In this document: in pieces, positions 1-6,368 of the stretch
Position numbering within the stretch: position 1 is the stretch's first letter
Layout: the number at the start of each line of letters is the position of its first letter
Assembly (NCBI GenBank): GCA_041678625.1
Contig: JBAYNS010000040.1
Span: 1-8,582, forward strand
Reading direction: 5' to 3'
DNA length: 8,582 nt
Source of the DNA: JBAYNS01 sp041678625
GTDB taxonomy: Bacteria; Patescibacteriota; Gracilibacteria; Peribacterales; Peribacteraceae
Made by a program: the position numbers and the translations under genes
The notes under the pieces: model-generated
Told to the model about the DNA's origin: nothing
Databases searched by the model: none
What the model saw: the letters and a program-made list of their open reading frames with translations, nothing else

Positions 1-714
1 GAGCGGTTCACTGGTTGTTCCGGAACCGGAATCCGGATCGGGTTCTTCCGGCGGCGGATCGGGAACGGTATCGCCGCTCCCGGTATCGGGAATGTCGGGT
101 GGAGAATCATCGTCCGGTGCACAGAGGAGGACACCGGGGGAACCGAAGAGTGCGGCACCATCATCGAACCCGCATGATTGAACGGAAGTGCGCCAGTTGG
201 CCGGATCATCCCCCGCTGCAAGCGGATCGATGCGCTCCATGCTGGCTTTGGCTCCCGTGCCGGAAGGATTGGCTCCTGCAAAAGGAGTGCCTGCTCCGTC
301 ATCCACAGAATCCAGAATGGAGCCACTGCCGTCTTTGAGCAGAATTTTGAGCTGCGTATTGGGCAGACTCACCGCGCTGGTAACGCTATCGGGATCCAGC
401 GCAAGCCGCGACTGATCCGCTGCGTAATTGCTCACAATGAAACATGCGCCGGGAGCAACGGCGCTCCCTGCAGGGAACGTGAGCATGGTTTCCTCTTGCC
501 CATCCTTTACGGTAACGAGCGACCAGCCCGCGATATCGGTGTGCTGATCGGTGACAGATGTCAGTTCCAGCCACTCATCGGCGCTGCTCAGGTCGCTCCC
601 CATCCACATCAGTTCGGTGACCACTACCTGCGCATGCGCCGTACTCTGCAGCAGGAAAGCTGCGCAGAGCATGAGTGCCATCAGAACGATGCGGAAGAGA
701 TGTTCGGATCGCAT
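1..714 (-). CDS. Secreted lamin-tail-domain (LTD) protein, C-terminus beyond window
   Basis: The minus-strand frame is open from ATG at 714 to the left edge (238 codons, no stop), so the C-terminus lies outside the window. Residues 1-28 form a classic signal peptide: a charged start (MRSEHLFR), a hydrophobic core, and a likely cleavage after AHA28. Residues about 29-198 match the lamin-tail-domain pattern: a start VVVTELMW, then DEWLELTS, then the strand-turn DIAGWSL, a late NWRTS, and a closing FGSPG. From about 199 a Pro/Asp/Gly/Ser-rich linker begins, typical of multidomain surface proteins. Bacterial LTD proteins are exported and often carry other extracellular modules; the exact role here is unknown. 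No Shine-Dalgarno site precedes 714; a 16-nt pure pyrimidine tract directly abuts the ATG. The same frame stays open to an ATG at 930 with a purine-rich AAGGA upstream, but that start would bury the signal peptide 72 residues in, so I prefer 714. Confidence 0.85.
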   Translation of the reverse strand, partial: MRSEHLFRIVLMALMLCAAFLLQSTAHAQVVVTELMWMGSDLSSADEWLELTSVTDQHTDIAGWSLVTVKDGQEETMLTFPAGSAVAPGACFIVSNYAADQSRLALDPDSVTSAVSLPNTQLKILLKDGSGSILDSVDDGAGTPFAGANPSGTGAKASMERIDPLAAGDDPANWRTSVQSCGFDDGAALFGSPGVLLCAPDDDSPPDIPDTGSGDTVPDPPPEEPDPDSGSGTTSEPL

Positions 715-822
715 AGAGAGGAGAAAAAGGCCTTCTATACAATCAGAAAGCGCTCTCCGGGCGCAGTGCCCCTGCAGATTTCCCTGCAGCCGATGGTCTT
801 TTTTGCTGAAGGAAATGCGGTA

Positions 823-849
823 AAAAGGCGTTCCACGCCGGCATGGAAC
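823..849 (-). terminator. Possible minus-strand intrinsic terminator or attenuator
   Basis: Read on the minus strand, GTTCCATG pairs with CGTGGAAC (849-830; 8 pairs including one G-T wobble) around a CCGG tetraloop. GCC and then TTTTT follow at 829-822. The hairpin lies upstream of the LTD start at 714, so it would either stop antisense transcripts from the rny side or attenuate a long LTD leader. The stem is short and the T-run is offset by three bases, so this is only a candidate. Confidence 0.3.
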
Positions 850-976
850 AGGCAGGAATTCTCTGGAGAGACTCGAACAATATTTTGATGATTCTGTCGA
901 GGTTTCTTTTTGCTTTATATTCGTGATCATCCCTTCCTTAAGCCGTTTTTCTGCACTCGCTTCATAGGGAAGCCTG

Positions 977-985
977 TGGTACACT
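977..985 (+). promoter_or_regulatory. Weak extended -10 candidate upstream of rny
   Basis: TGGTACACT fits an extended -10 (TGn followed by a hexamer with 4 of 6 matches to TATAAT), but I see no good -35 at 16-18 bp. A start near 992 would give rny a leader of about 190 nt, mostly pyrimidines. Confidence 0.22.
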
Positions 986-1181
986 GCATTCAGAGCCTTT
1001 CACGCTCTCCCTGTCGCGCCTTCAACTTTCTGAATTTTCATTCTCGTTATTCCTTTCTTTCTCTCTTAAGAACCGACATCACCGTTCTCTGTTTTTTTGA
1101 GAAACGCTGATCGTCCGTTCCCACTGAGCTCCGTTGAAGCGCCTGGCAGGTGGTCACCACCACTTTCTGCCTTTTCATTTT

Positions 1182-2753
1182 ATGGAAAACATTCTCACTT
1201 TTTACATCATTGTCTTTCTGGCGCTTCTGGGAGGACTCCTTTTAGGACTCCTTGCTGGTTGGTTCTGGTTTTCACAAGGAAAAAAAATCAGCTCAGGACT
1301 GCGTGCGGAAATCACATCACAGGAAAAAGAGCTCGCCCGATTAACCAATAGAATTTCCGAATCGGAACTCAGAGTAAAGGCTGCGGAATCCGAAGCGCGT
1401 GCCGCAGCAAAAGAGATCGTGAGCGAAGCCAAGCTCCGGGCGCATGAACTGGAAAGCAAGCTGGAGAAAGAAGCTGTGCGCATGGAGGAGAAGGAACATG
1501 TCCTGGAAGAAAAGAGCCGTGATCTAGAACACCAGCGCACCGAACTTGCTGCGCAAAAGGAGCAAGTTGCCGCACTCCGGCAGAATCTTGCGGACGCGAG
1601 CACCAAGCATCGCGAAGCACTGGAGAAGGTTGCAAAACTTACAGAAAAACAGGCAAAGGAACAACTCTGGGAAGAGCTCAAAACGGAATATTCCACGCAG
1701 TTTGCTACGCAAATCAAACTGATGAAGGAGGGCATGCAGGAAGAGGTGGATGAGCAGGCTAAGCAACTGCTGGCAGAAGCCATGCAGCGCTACGCATCGG
1801 AAGTGGCTACGGAATCCACAGCGACCATCGTGCAGCTGCCATCCGACGATGTGAAGGGCAAGATCATCGGAAAGGAAGGGCGCAACATCGTTGCGTTCGA
1901 ACAGGCAACGGGCGTCGACATCATTATTGATGACACGCCGGGAGCCATTGTGATTTCCGGTTACGATTTGGCACGCCGCTACGTTGCCAAACTCGCCATG
2001 GAAAAACTGATCAAAGATGGACGCATCCAGCCGGCGCGCATAGAAGAGGTCGTCGGCAAGATGAAGGAGCAAGTCGGCAAGATGATGCTTGAATTCGGCA
2101 AACGCGCGACGGAGGAGTTGGGTATCACCAACTATCCTCAGGACCTTCTGAAGATCATTGGGCGCCTACGGTTCCGCACCAGTTACGGCCAGAATATCTT
2201 GAAGCACTCTGTGGAAATGGCGCATATGGCGCGGATGCTCGCCGAGGAAATCGGCGCGGATGCCCGCACGGTTGCAGAAGCCTGTCTGCTGCATGACATC
2301 GGCAAAGCGCTCGATCATGAAATTTCCGGAACGCACGTAGAGATCGGCGTGGAGATCTGCAAGCGCTTTAAGATTCGCCCGGAAGTCATTCACTGTGTCG
2401 CTTCTCATCACGAGGACACTCCCATTGAATCACCAGAAGCCTTTATTGTTGCCGCCGCAGATGCGGTTTCCGGGGCGCGGCCGGGAGCACGGCGCGAATC
2501 CTTTGAGGCATATCTGAAGCGCCTGCGCGAGCTCGAGGAGTTAGCAAAAAGCTTTGATGGCGTGCAGCGGGCCTTTGCCATCTCCGCCGGCCGCGAGATC
2601 CGCGTCTACGTGGATACCAAACAAGTGGATGATTTGCAGCAGGAAGAAATGGCCAAGAACATCGCCAAGAAGATTCAGGAAGAACTCACCTACCCCGGTA
2701 TTATTAAGGTGAATGTCATCCGGGAAAGGAGGATCGAGGAGAACGCGCAGTAG
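1182..2753 (+). CDS. rny: Ribonuclease Y (membrane-anchored endoribonuclease)
   Basis: This is a complete RNase Y of 523 aa, close to the usual length of about 520. The family initiates mRNA decay by endonucleolytic cleavage at the inner face of the membrane. Domains run in the normal order: one transmembrane helix (about 4-30, Gly/Leu-rich, ending WFWF); a long charged coiled coil (about 31-200, rich in Glu, Lys, Ala, Gln); a KH RNA-binding domain with its GxxG loop G230-KE-G233 within KIIGKEGRN; an HD domain with H342, the H371-D372 pair in LLHDIGKALDHE, and H409-H410; then the conserved GARPGARRES stretch (431-440) and a C-terminal domain. The frame also allows a TTG at 1134 (16 extra residues), but ATG 1182 puts the membrane helix at the very N-terminus as in homologues. 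No Shine-Dalgarno site is visible; 17 of the 19 bases before the ATG are pyrimidines. It stops with TAG and appears to be transcribed alone, with hairpins downstream. Confidence 0.96.
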   Translation: MENILTFYIIVFLALLGGLLLGLLAGWFWFSQGKKISSGLRAEITSQEKELARLTNRISESELRVKAAESEARAAAKEIVSEAKLRAHELESKLEKEAVRMEEKEHVLEEKSRDLEHQRTELAAQKEQVAALRQNLADASTKHREALEKVAKLTEKQAKEQLWEELKTEYSTQFATQIKLMKEGMQEEVDEQAKQLLAEAMQRYASEVATESTATIVQLPSDDVKGKIIGKEGRNIVAFEQATGVDIIIDDTPGAIVISGYDLARRYVAKLAMEKLIKDGRIQPARIEEVVGKMKEQVGKMMLEFGKRATEELGITNYPQDLLKIIGRLRFRTSYGQNILKHSVEMAHMARMLAEEIGADARTVAEACLLHDIGKALDHEISGTHVEIGVEICKRFKIRPEVIHCVASHHEDTPIESPEAFIVAAADAVSGARPGARRESFEAYLKRLRELEELAKSFDGVQRAFAISAGREIRVYVDTKQVDDLQQEEMAKNIAKKIQEELTYPGIIKVNVIRERRIEENAQ

Positions 2754-2774
2754 TGCTGTCTTTACGAACACAAC

Positions 2775-2810
2775 GACATTCATCCTGAGGACAAATGAAG
2801 GATGAATGTC
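2775..2810. repeat. Hairpin repeat 1 downstream of rny
   Basis: A perfect 12-bp inverted repeat (gacattcatcct / aggatgaatgtc) encloses a 12-nt loop, gaggacaaatga. It starts 21 nt after the rny stop. No T-run follows directly (atttatactg), so it is not a textbook intrinsic terminator, but it could protect the rny mRNA 3' end or aid termination. It shares stem-tip and loop pattern with hairpin repeat 2. Confidence 0.75.
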
Positions 2811-2825
2811 ATTTATACTGGGACC

Positions 2826-2860
2826 ATGTCACCCTGAGCACAGTCGAAGGGTGGCATTTT
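2826..2860 (+). terminator. Hairpin repeat 2, likely rny terminator
   Basis: The arms 2826-2835 (atgtcaccct) and 2848-2857 (agggtggcat) form a 10-bp stem with one G-U wobble. The loop is gagcacagtcga, and TTTT closes the element at 2857-2860. It lies 15 nt after hairpin 1, and the loops match at 8 of 12 positions while the stem sequences differ and remain paired. The CCCTGAG...CGAAGGG tip resembles a hairpin repeat that I recall as dispersed in many environmental bacterial genomes. It may be both a repeat element and a terminator. Confidence 0.55.
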
Positions 2861-2897
2861 GCATGTTTCCATAGCGTAGGCGCCGAAATCTCCAACA

Positions 2898-2926
2898 TTG
2901 ATTAATATATGAAATTGATGTATAAT
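2898..2926 (+). promoter_or_regulatory. Sigma70-type promoter for the surface-protein operon
   Basis: TTGATT (2898-2903, 4 of 6 matches) and a perfect TATAAT (2921-2926) are separated by exactly 17 bp. The predicted start near 2933 leaves a leader of only about 19 nt before the ATG at 2952, without a Shine-Dalgarno site. It sits just after the rny hairpins, consistent with a new transcription unit. Confidence 0.72.
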
Positions 2927-2951
2927 AATTCCGTATACAAACATTCATCTT

Positions 2952-4226
2952 ATGAAACGTTTTGATTGTGTATCTATCATTGCCGTCATTGCAGTGTGGG
3001 CAGCAGCCACCATTGTTGCGTACCCCGTGCTTCACGGATATCTGACACCCGGAGAAGTCTTTGATCTGGGTATTGATCCTGAAGATATCCAGAACCCACT
3101 GAGTGACGATACGAACTCCTCTGGCGATAGCGTGCTTCCTTTGGAAGAAGATCCTCTTGAACCCGGTGATGAACCGGATAGCGTTGCTGCTCCCGTAACC
3201 GATGACAGCGGCGGCAATCACAACGCCGCAAATACCGTGAACACCACCACGCCAACAATCCCTGCTCCAGCTACGCAGGAAGTCGAAGATACATCTGTAT
3301 CCCCTGCCACGGAGTTGGAAACCGATGACACAGAAATCCCTGCGCCATCTACGCAAACATCTGCAACACTGCCCTCGTCTGCAATAGATGAGAGTGCGCC
3401 TGCGGCTCCTGCCACCAATGCGGATGAGCCCGCAATGGATGATACGGACGCCGTTGCCGAAACAGAGGATGCAGAAATACTTCCACAGGCGCCGTTGGAA
3501 GAAACAGCTGCCCCTGTAACAGATACACCTGCTGCACCATTTCCTGCGACGCCTGCTGCTCCCATCTTCTACCGCAACGGCGTGGTTGTTACCGTGCAGC
3601 AACACGATGCTTCAGCGGAAGAGGCGGAATTTGAGGAAACACCGGTCGTGCCCGATGATGAAGAGGAAGCTCCTCTCATACCGAGTACACCACAGGATGT
3701 TGAGCCAGTGGAAGCTGTTGATGAAAGTGCCGATACGTCGCATGCAGCTGCCTCTGGTAATACCAGTCTGTTCGCCGCACTTCCTCTGGTGCCTTTGGCT
3801 CTGGCAGGAATCGCTGTCGTTCTGGGTGGCGGACTGCTGTTCTGGATGCGCAGGGGGAAACTGGCCCGTGCTCAAAAAGCGCCGCAGCCGCAGGAAATGG
3901 CACAGCCACTGGAAAATTCTCATCGTCTGGAAGAAGTTTTAACAACAATGGATAGCCCAGAGACTGCTCCTCTGGCTCCTGCTGAAAGCCCGCCGGCTGC
4001 TGCAGAGCCAGTGGAATCTGTGCCGGATACTCCGCAACCGTCTGCATCAGTGGCACAGATACCTGAACCTGAGCCGCAACCTTCTGCTATACCAGACCTG
4101 CCACCACAGGCGCAGACTCCACGGGAACCTGCTGAGCCGAGGATGCAGAATGCAGAAGCAACACCTTCTTCGGCAGCCGGAGAGGAAGATGCTCCTCCGC
4201 CAGCTTCAGTGCCCGCAGGGAGCTGA
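2952..4226 (+). CDS. Membrane protein with two TM helices and a long acidic Pro/Thr/Ala-rich outer segment
   Basis: This 424-aa protein matches no family that I recognise. An MKR start precedes a hydrophobic helix (about 7-24). Residues 28-270 are low-complexity, rich in Asp/Glu, Pro, Ala and Thr, with weak internal repetition (IPAPATQ at 103-109, IPAPSTQ at 129-135, APVTD twice). One short, more ordered stretch lies around PIFYRNGVVVTVQQHD. A second helix (about 273-299, ending LLFWM) is followed by RRGK, then a Pro/Ala/Glu-rich tail (300-424). The positive-inside rule suggests both ends in the cytoplasm and the acidic segment outside. It could be an extended surface spacer or an anchor for the secreted protein encoded next. 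That gene begins 39 nt downstream on the same strand, so the two are probably co-transcribed from the promoter at 2898-2926. The start is set by the short leader and the immediate membrane helix; no Shine-Dalgarno site is present. The low-complexity code also opens long antisense frames, which I regard as shadows. Confidence 0.82.
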   Translation: MKRFDCVSIIAVIAVWAAATIVAYPVLHGYLTPGEVFDLGIDPEDIQNPLSDDTNSSGDSVLPLEEDPLEPGDEPDSVAAPVTDDSGGNHNAANTVNTTTPTIPAPATQEVEDTSVSPATELETDDTEIPAPSTQTSATLPSSAIDESAPAAPATNADEPAMDDTDAVAETEDAEILPQAPLEETAAPVTDTPAAPFPATPAAPIFYRNGVVVTVQQHDASAEEAEFEETPVVPDDEEEAPLIPSTPQDVEPVEAVDESADTSHAAASGNTSLFAALPLVPLALAGIAVVLGGGLLFWMRRGKLARAQKAPQPQEMAQPLENSHRLEEVLTTMDSPETAPLAPAESPPAAAEPVESVPDTPQPSASVAQIPEPEPQPSAIPDLPPQAQTPREPAEPRMQNAEATPSSAAGEEDAPPPASVPAGS

Positions 4227-4244
4227 GTGCAAGAGTAATTGCAC
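4227..4244 (+). other. Small intercistronic hairpin
   Basis: GTGCAA and TTGCAC form a perfect 6-bp stem around the loop GAGTAA, starting at the base after the TGA stop. No T-run follows, so it is not an intrinsic terminator; it could act as an RNA-processing or stability element between two operon genes. The stem is short enough to arise by chance. Confidence 0.3.
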
Positions 4245-4265
4245 ACCACTCAGGAAACTCGTAGG

Positions 4266-6365
4266 ATGGTATCTATCTCTATGGCATTCCTTCCACAGAA
4301 GCAGCTGGGTTTGAGTTTTGTGGCACTGGCGCTCATCAGTGTTATTGCAGCATCTGTCCAGTCTCTACAACAAACCCCTCCTATTCCCCTGCTCCCCGGA
4401 CCATCCCCTCTTCTGGCGCAGGCGGGTTCTTCACCGGTGGTTCACAAAAAGTCCGATGCGCAGAACGGCGTTCTGTTCAAAGCACATGACCATAATATGG
4501 TCAGTTGCCCCGAGAGCGGATCCTTTCCTGTTTTGGGTTCCTCTCTGCTCACCAATAATACCGCGCGCTTCTGGATCTACGAATATACCGGGAACGAAGC
4601 ACAGGCGTTCGACGGAAGATTCTACATTTCTGTGGCGGAATTTCTGGCGCAGAACGCGGATGTCCAGCGTGTGTACAACACGCTCCTGCAAACCAACGGC
4701 ATCATCACCGAATTCATTCGCGGCATGAACTATTACATTATGTCTGCAACCGATCTGCAGTTCACCTGCGGTTCGGGTCTGGCAATGATTATTGAGTGCG
4801 GCGATGGCATTCTGCAGCAAGGTGAACAGTGTGATGACGGCAATGTCCGCAAAAATGACGGGTGCAGTGCAACCTGCACTGTGGAAGAAGGTTTTGCTTG
4901 CACCGGAGAACCGAGCGTTTGCAGGCGCGTGCGATGCGGCGACGGAATCATCGTCGGCAGTGAGACCTGTGATGATGGCAACCTGCAACCGGAAGACGGA
5001 TGCAGTGAAACATGCGCCACGGAGAATGGGTGGAAATGCACATCGGAACCCAGCGTCTGCGAGTTGTTGATCCCGACGCTTGGAGAGGAAGCCAGCTGCA
5101 GCGGAGGCTGCGATGATGGCAATTTCTGCACACGCGATTCCTGCAGTGAAGATCAGTGCATCCATGAATTCGATGACACCATCGCCGGATGCGCCTCCGC
5201 ACAAGCAAATCTCTACGTTACACAGAGTTCCGTTCCTATCCGCCATCGCCAACTCCTCAGCGGCACTGTGGGAGAATCTGTTCTGCGTTTCTCTCTGCGT
5301 GCGGAGAATGAAGATATTGATGTTACAAATATTGCAATCACCAGTGCCGGCAACCGTGCAGAATCCGTGGAGCATCTGGAACTCTACCGCGTAGGCGAGA
5401 CTATTGCGTTCGCCTTTGCCACAACAGATGCATGCAACAACATCTCTGCGGAGGAGAAGAGCAGTGGTCCTGTTCGGCGCTTCTGTGCCACGTTGGATAA
5501 TCGCGAGCTCATTCTTCCCTCCGGCGAAACTGTAGAAGTTGTTGTTCGTCCTCGCATGTATCCCCATGCGCAAGGTGCCATCTCTGGAGAAATGTTGCGC
5601 TTCTCTCTTCCTGGCGCCGCATTTGTTCTTCAGGATTCCTCCACTGTCAGCGCTATTCAGGCCCGTGACGATCAATCGGGACAATTCCTAGCAATGAATA
5701 ACGGCAATGCGAGCGCCGACGGAGAAGTATTCATTGGAACGGATGCTCCGGGTCCTAATGCCACTATCGTTTCGGAAGCCCATCAAGTTGTTCTGGCAAA
5801 GATCTCTTCGATTACCAACTACCACACCGATATCGATGGAGCGGCAGTACCAACAGGGCTGGCCGCCATCGGGGTCTTCCGCTTTACAGCGCAGGTATCC
5901 GGTAGTGAATCCTCGCCTAATCCGATTGTGGATACCATCATTTTCAATGTAAATGCAATGAACGTTGCTATGCGCGCGGATTCATTCTTACTGAGTATCA
6001 GCCGTCTTTTAGAGAATACTTCATGCTCTACTCTGTATCCGGATGGTTCGCCGTACACGGATGATGTCATTGCCGGTAACTTCTTGGTTGAATGCACCGA
6101 TCTGCTTTCTTCTCCGTTGGAAACGCTGATCACCAACGGCTCTTCTACAGATTTTATTCTGCAAGCTGACGTGGTGAATCCGAACATCAGTCCTTCCGGC
6201 AGCAGTGCAAGCTTGCAGGTTTCTCTGCAGAACTTCACAGAGTTCGCCAGTACGGATACCGCTGCTTCTCAGAGCCACCTGCGCTGGTCCGATGGTAATA
6301 CGACATTCCTGTGGCTGGAGAGTTTTGGTACGGATACCGTGCGCTCAACGCTGTATCAGAACTGA
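4266..6365 (+). CDS. Large secreted Cys-rich surface protein (DUF4215-like repeats plus duplicated beta modules)
   Basis: This 699-aa exported protein has a hydrophobic segment at about 14-31 (signal peptide or N-terminal anchor). An N-terminal domain of unknown type follows (about 50-175). Two Cys-rich repeats come next, at 178-219 and 224-265, both starting CGDGI, with CDDGN in the middle and ending EPSVC. This is the myxococcal Cys-rich/DUF4215 pattern, known from surface proteins. A third Cys motif from C282 (CDDGNFCTRDSC, then C and IH) resembles the Dictyostelium-type CTDC repeat instead. Two beta-rich modules follow, at about 316-470 and 508-660, each with a Cys pair (C390/C407 and C587/C610). 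The C-terminus has LRWSDGNTTFLWLE, then VRSTLY. I chose ATG 4266 because a CAGGAA lies about 10 nt upstream; TTG 4239 and ATG 4281 are in frame and possible. It probably forms an operon with the preceding membrane protein and ends 3 nt before the convergent mutY. Adhesion or cell-envelope roles are plausible but unproven. Confidence 0.85.
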   Translation: MVSISMAFLPQKQLGLSFVALALISVIAASVQSLQQTPPIPLLPGPSPLLAQAGSSPVVHKKSDAQNGVLFKAHDHNMVSCPESGSFPVLGSSLLTNNTARFWIYEYTGNEAQAFDGRFYISVAEFLAQNADVQRVYNTLLQTNGIITEFIRGMNYYIMSATDLQFTCGSGLAMIIECGDGILQQGEQCDDGNVRKNDGCSATCTVEEGFACTGEPSVCRRVRCGDGIIVGSETCDDGNLQPEDGCSETCATENGWKCTSEPSVCELLIPTLGEEASCSGGCDDGNFCTRDSCSEDQCIHEFDDTIAGCASAQANLYVTQSSVPIRHRQLLSGTVGESVLRFSLRAENEDIDVTNIAITSAGNRAESVEHLELYRVGETIAFAFATTDACNNISAEEKSSGPVRRFCATLDNRELILPSGETVEVVVRPRMYPHAQGAISGEMLRFSLPGAAFVLQDSSTVSAIQARDDQSGQFLAMNNGNASADGEVFIGTDAPGPNATIVSEAHQVVLAKISSITNYHTDIDGAAVPTGLAAIGVFRFTAQVSGSESSPNPIVDTIIFNVNAMNVAMRADSFLLSISRLLENTSCSTLYPDGSPYTDDVIAGNFLVECTDLLSSPLETLITNGSSTDFILQADVVNPNISPSGSSASLQVSLQNFTEFASTDTAASQSHLRWSDGNTTFLWLESFGTDTVRSTLYQN

Positions 6366-6368
6366 GCA

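Larger units (their letters stand above)
715..1181. other. Divergent intergenic spacer between LTD gene and rny
   Basis: These 467 bases hold no convincing gene. Short open frames here lack protein-like composition. The left part has a minus-strand hairpin followed by a T-run (823-849). Roughly 1000-1110 is strongly pyrimidine-rich and G-poor on the plus strand, so it would be a C/U-rich RNA leader for rny. A weak extended -10 candidate is at 977-985. I see no tRNA: a GTTCGAGT-like string near 870 lacks a pairing T-stem. Confidence 0.5.

Noticed and set aside
178..888. Plus-strand open frame of 236 codons
   Set aside because: It lies opposite the LTD gene, whose signal peptide and domain motifs are clear; its own composition (many Arg, His, Cys, Gln) matches a shadow frame.
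840..905. Possible tRNA (CTGGAGAG-ACTCGAAC string)
   Set aside because: The reverse complement contains a T-loop-like TTCGAGT, but the flanking bases do not pair as a T-stem and no acceptor or anticodon arm can be drawn.
1040..1082. 13-codon minus-strand ORF (MKIQKVEGATGRA) with an AGGA upstream
   Set aside because: Considered as a leader peptide for the LTD gene, but it is far upstream of 714, very short, and unsupported by a terminator/antiterminator pair.
1202..1783. Minus-strand Ser/Cys/Ala-rich frame of 193 codons
   Set aside because: It is the reverse complement of the rny coiled-coil region, where Glu/Lys/Ala codons leave the opposite frame open.
2829..3605. Minus-strand open frame of 258 codons
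   Set aside because: It is antisense to the low-complexity acidic gene and crosses its promoter and a hairpin; Cys/Arg-rich composition is typical of a shadow.
4224..4238. Recoded UGA (glycine), as in Gracilibacteria
   Set aside because: Two genes end naturally at UGA; reading through the first meets TAA after three codons, and through the second would run into mutY. UGA is a stop here.
4431..5684. Minus-strand open frame of 417 codons inside the surface-protein gene
   Set aside because: It is antisense to the Cys-rich gene; the biased codon use of the repeats keeps the reverse frame open. No motif, promoter or start signal supports it.
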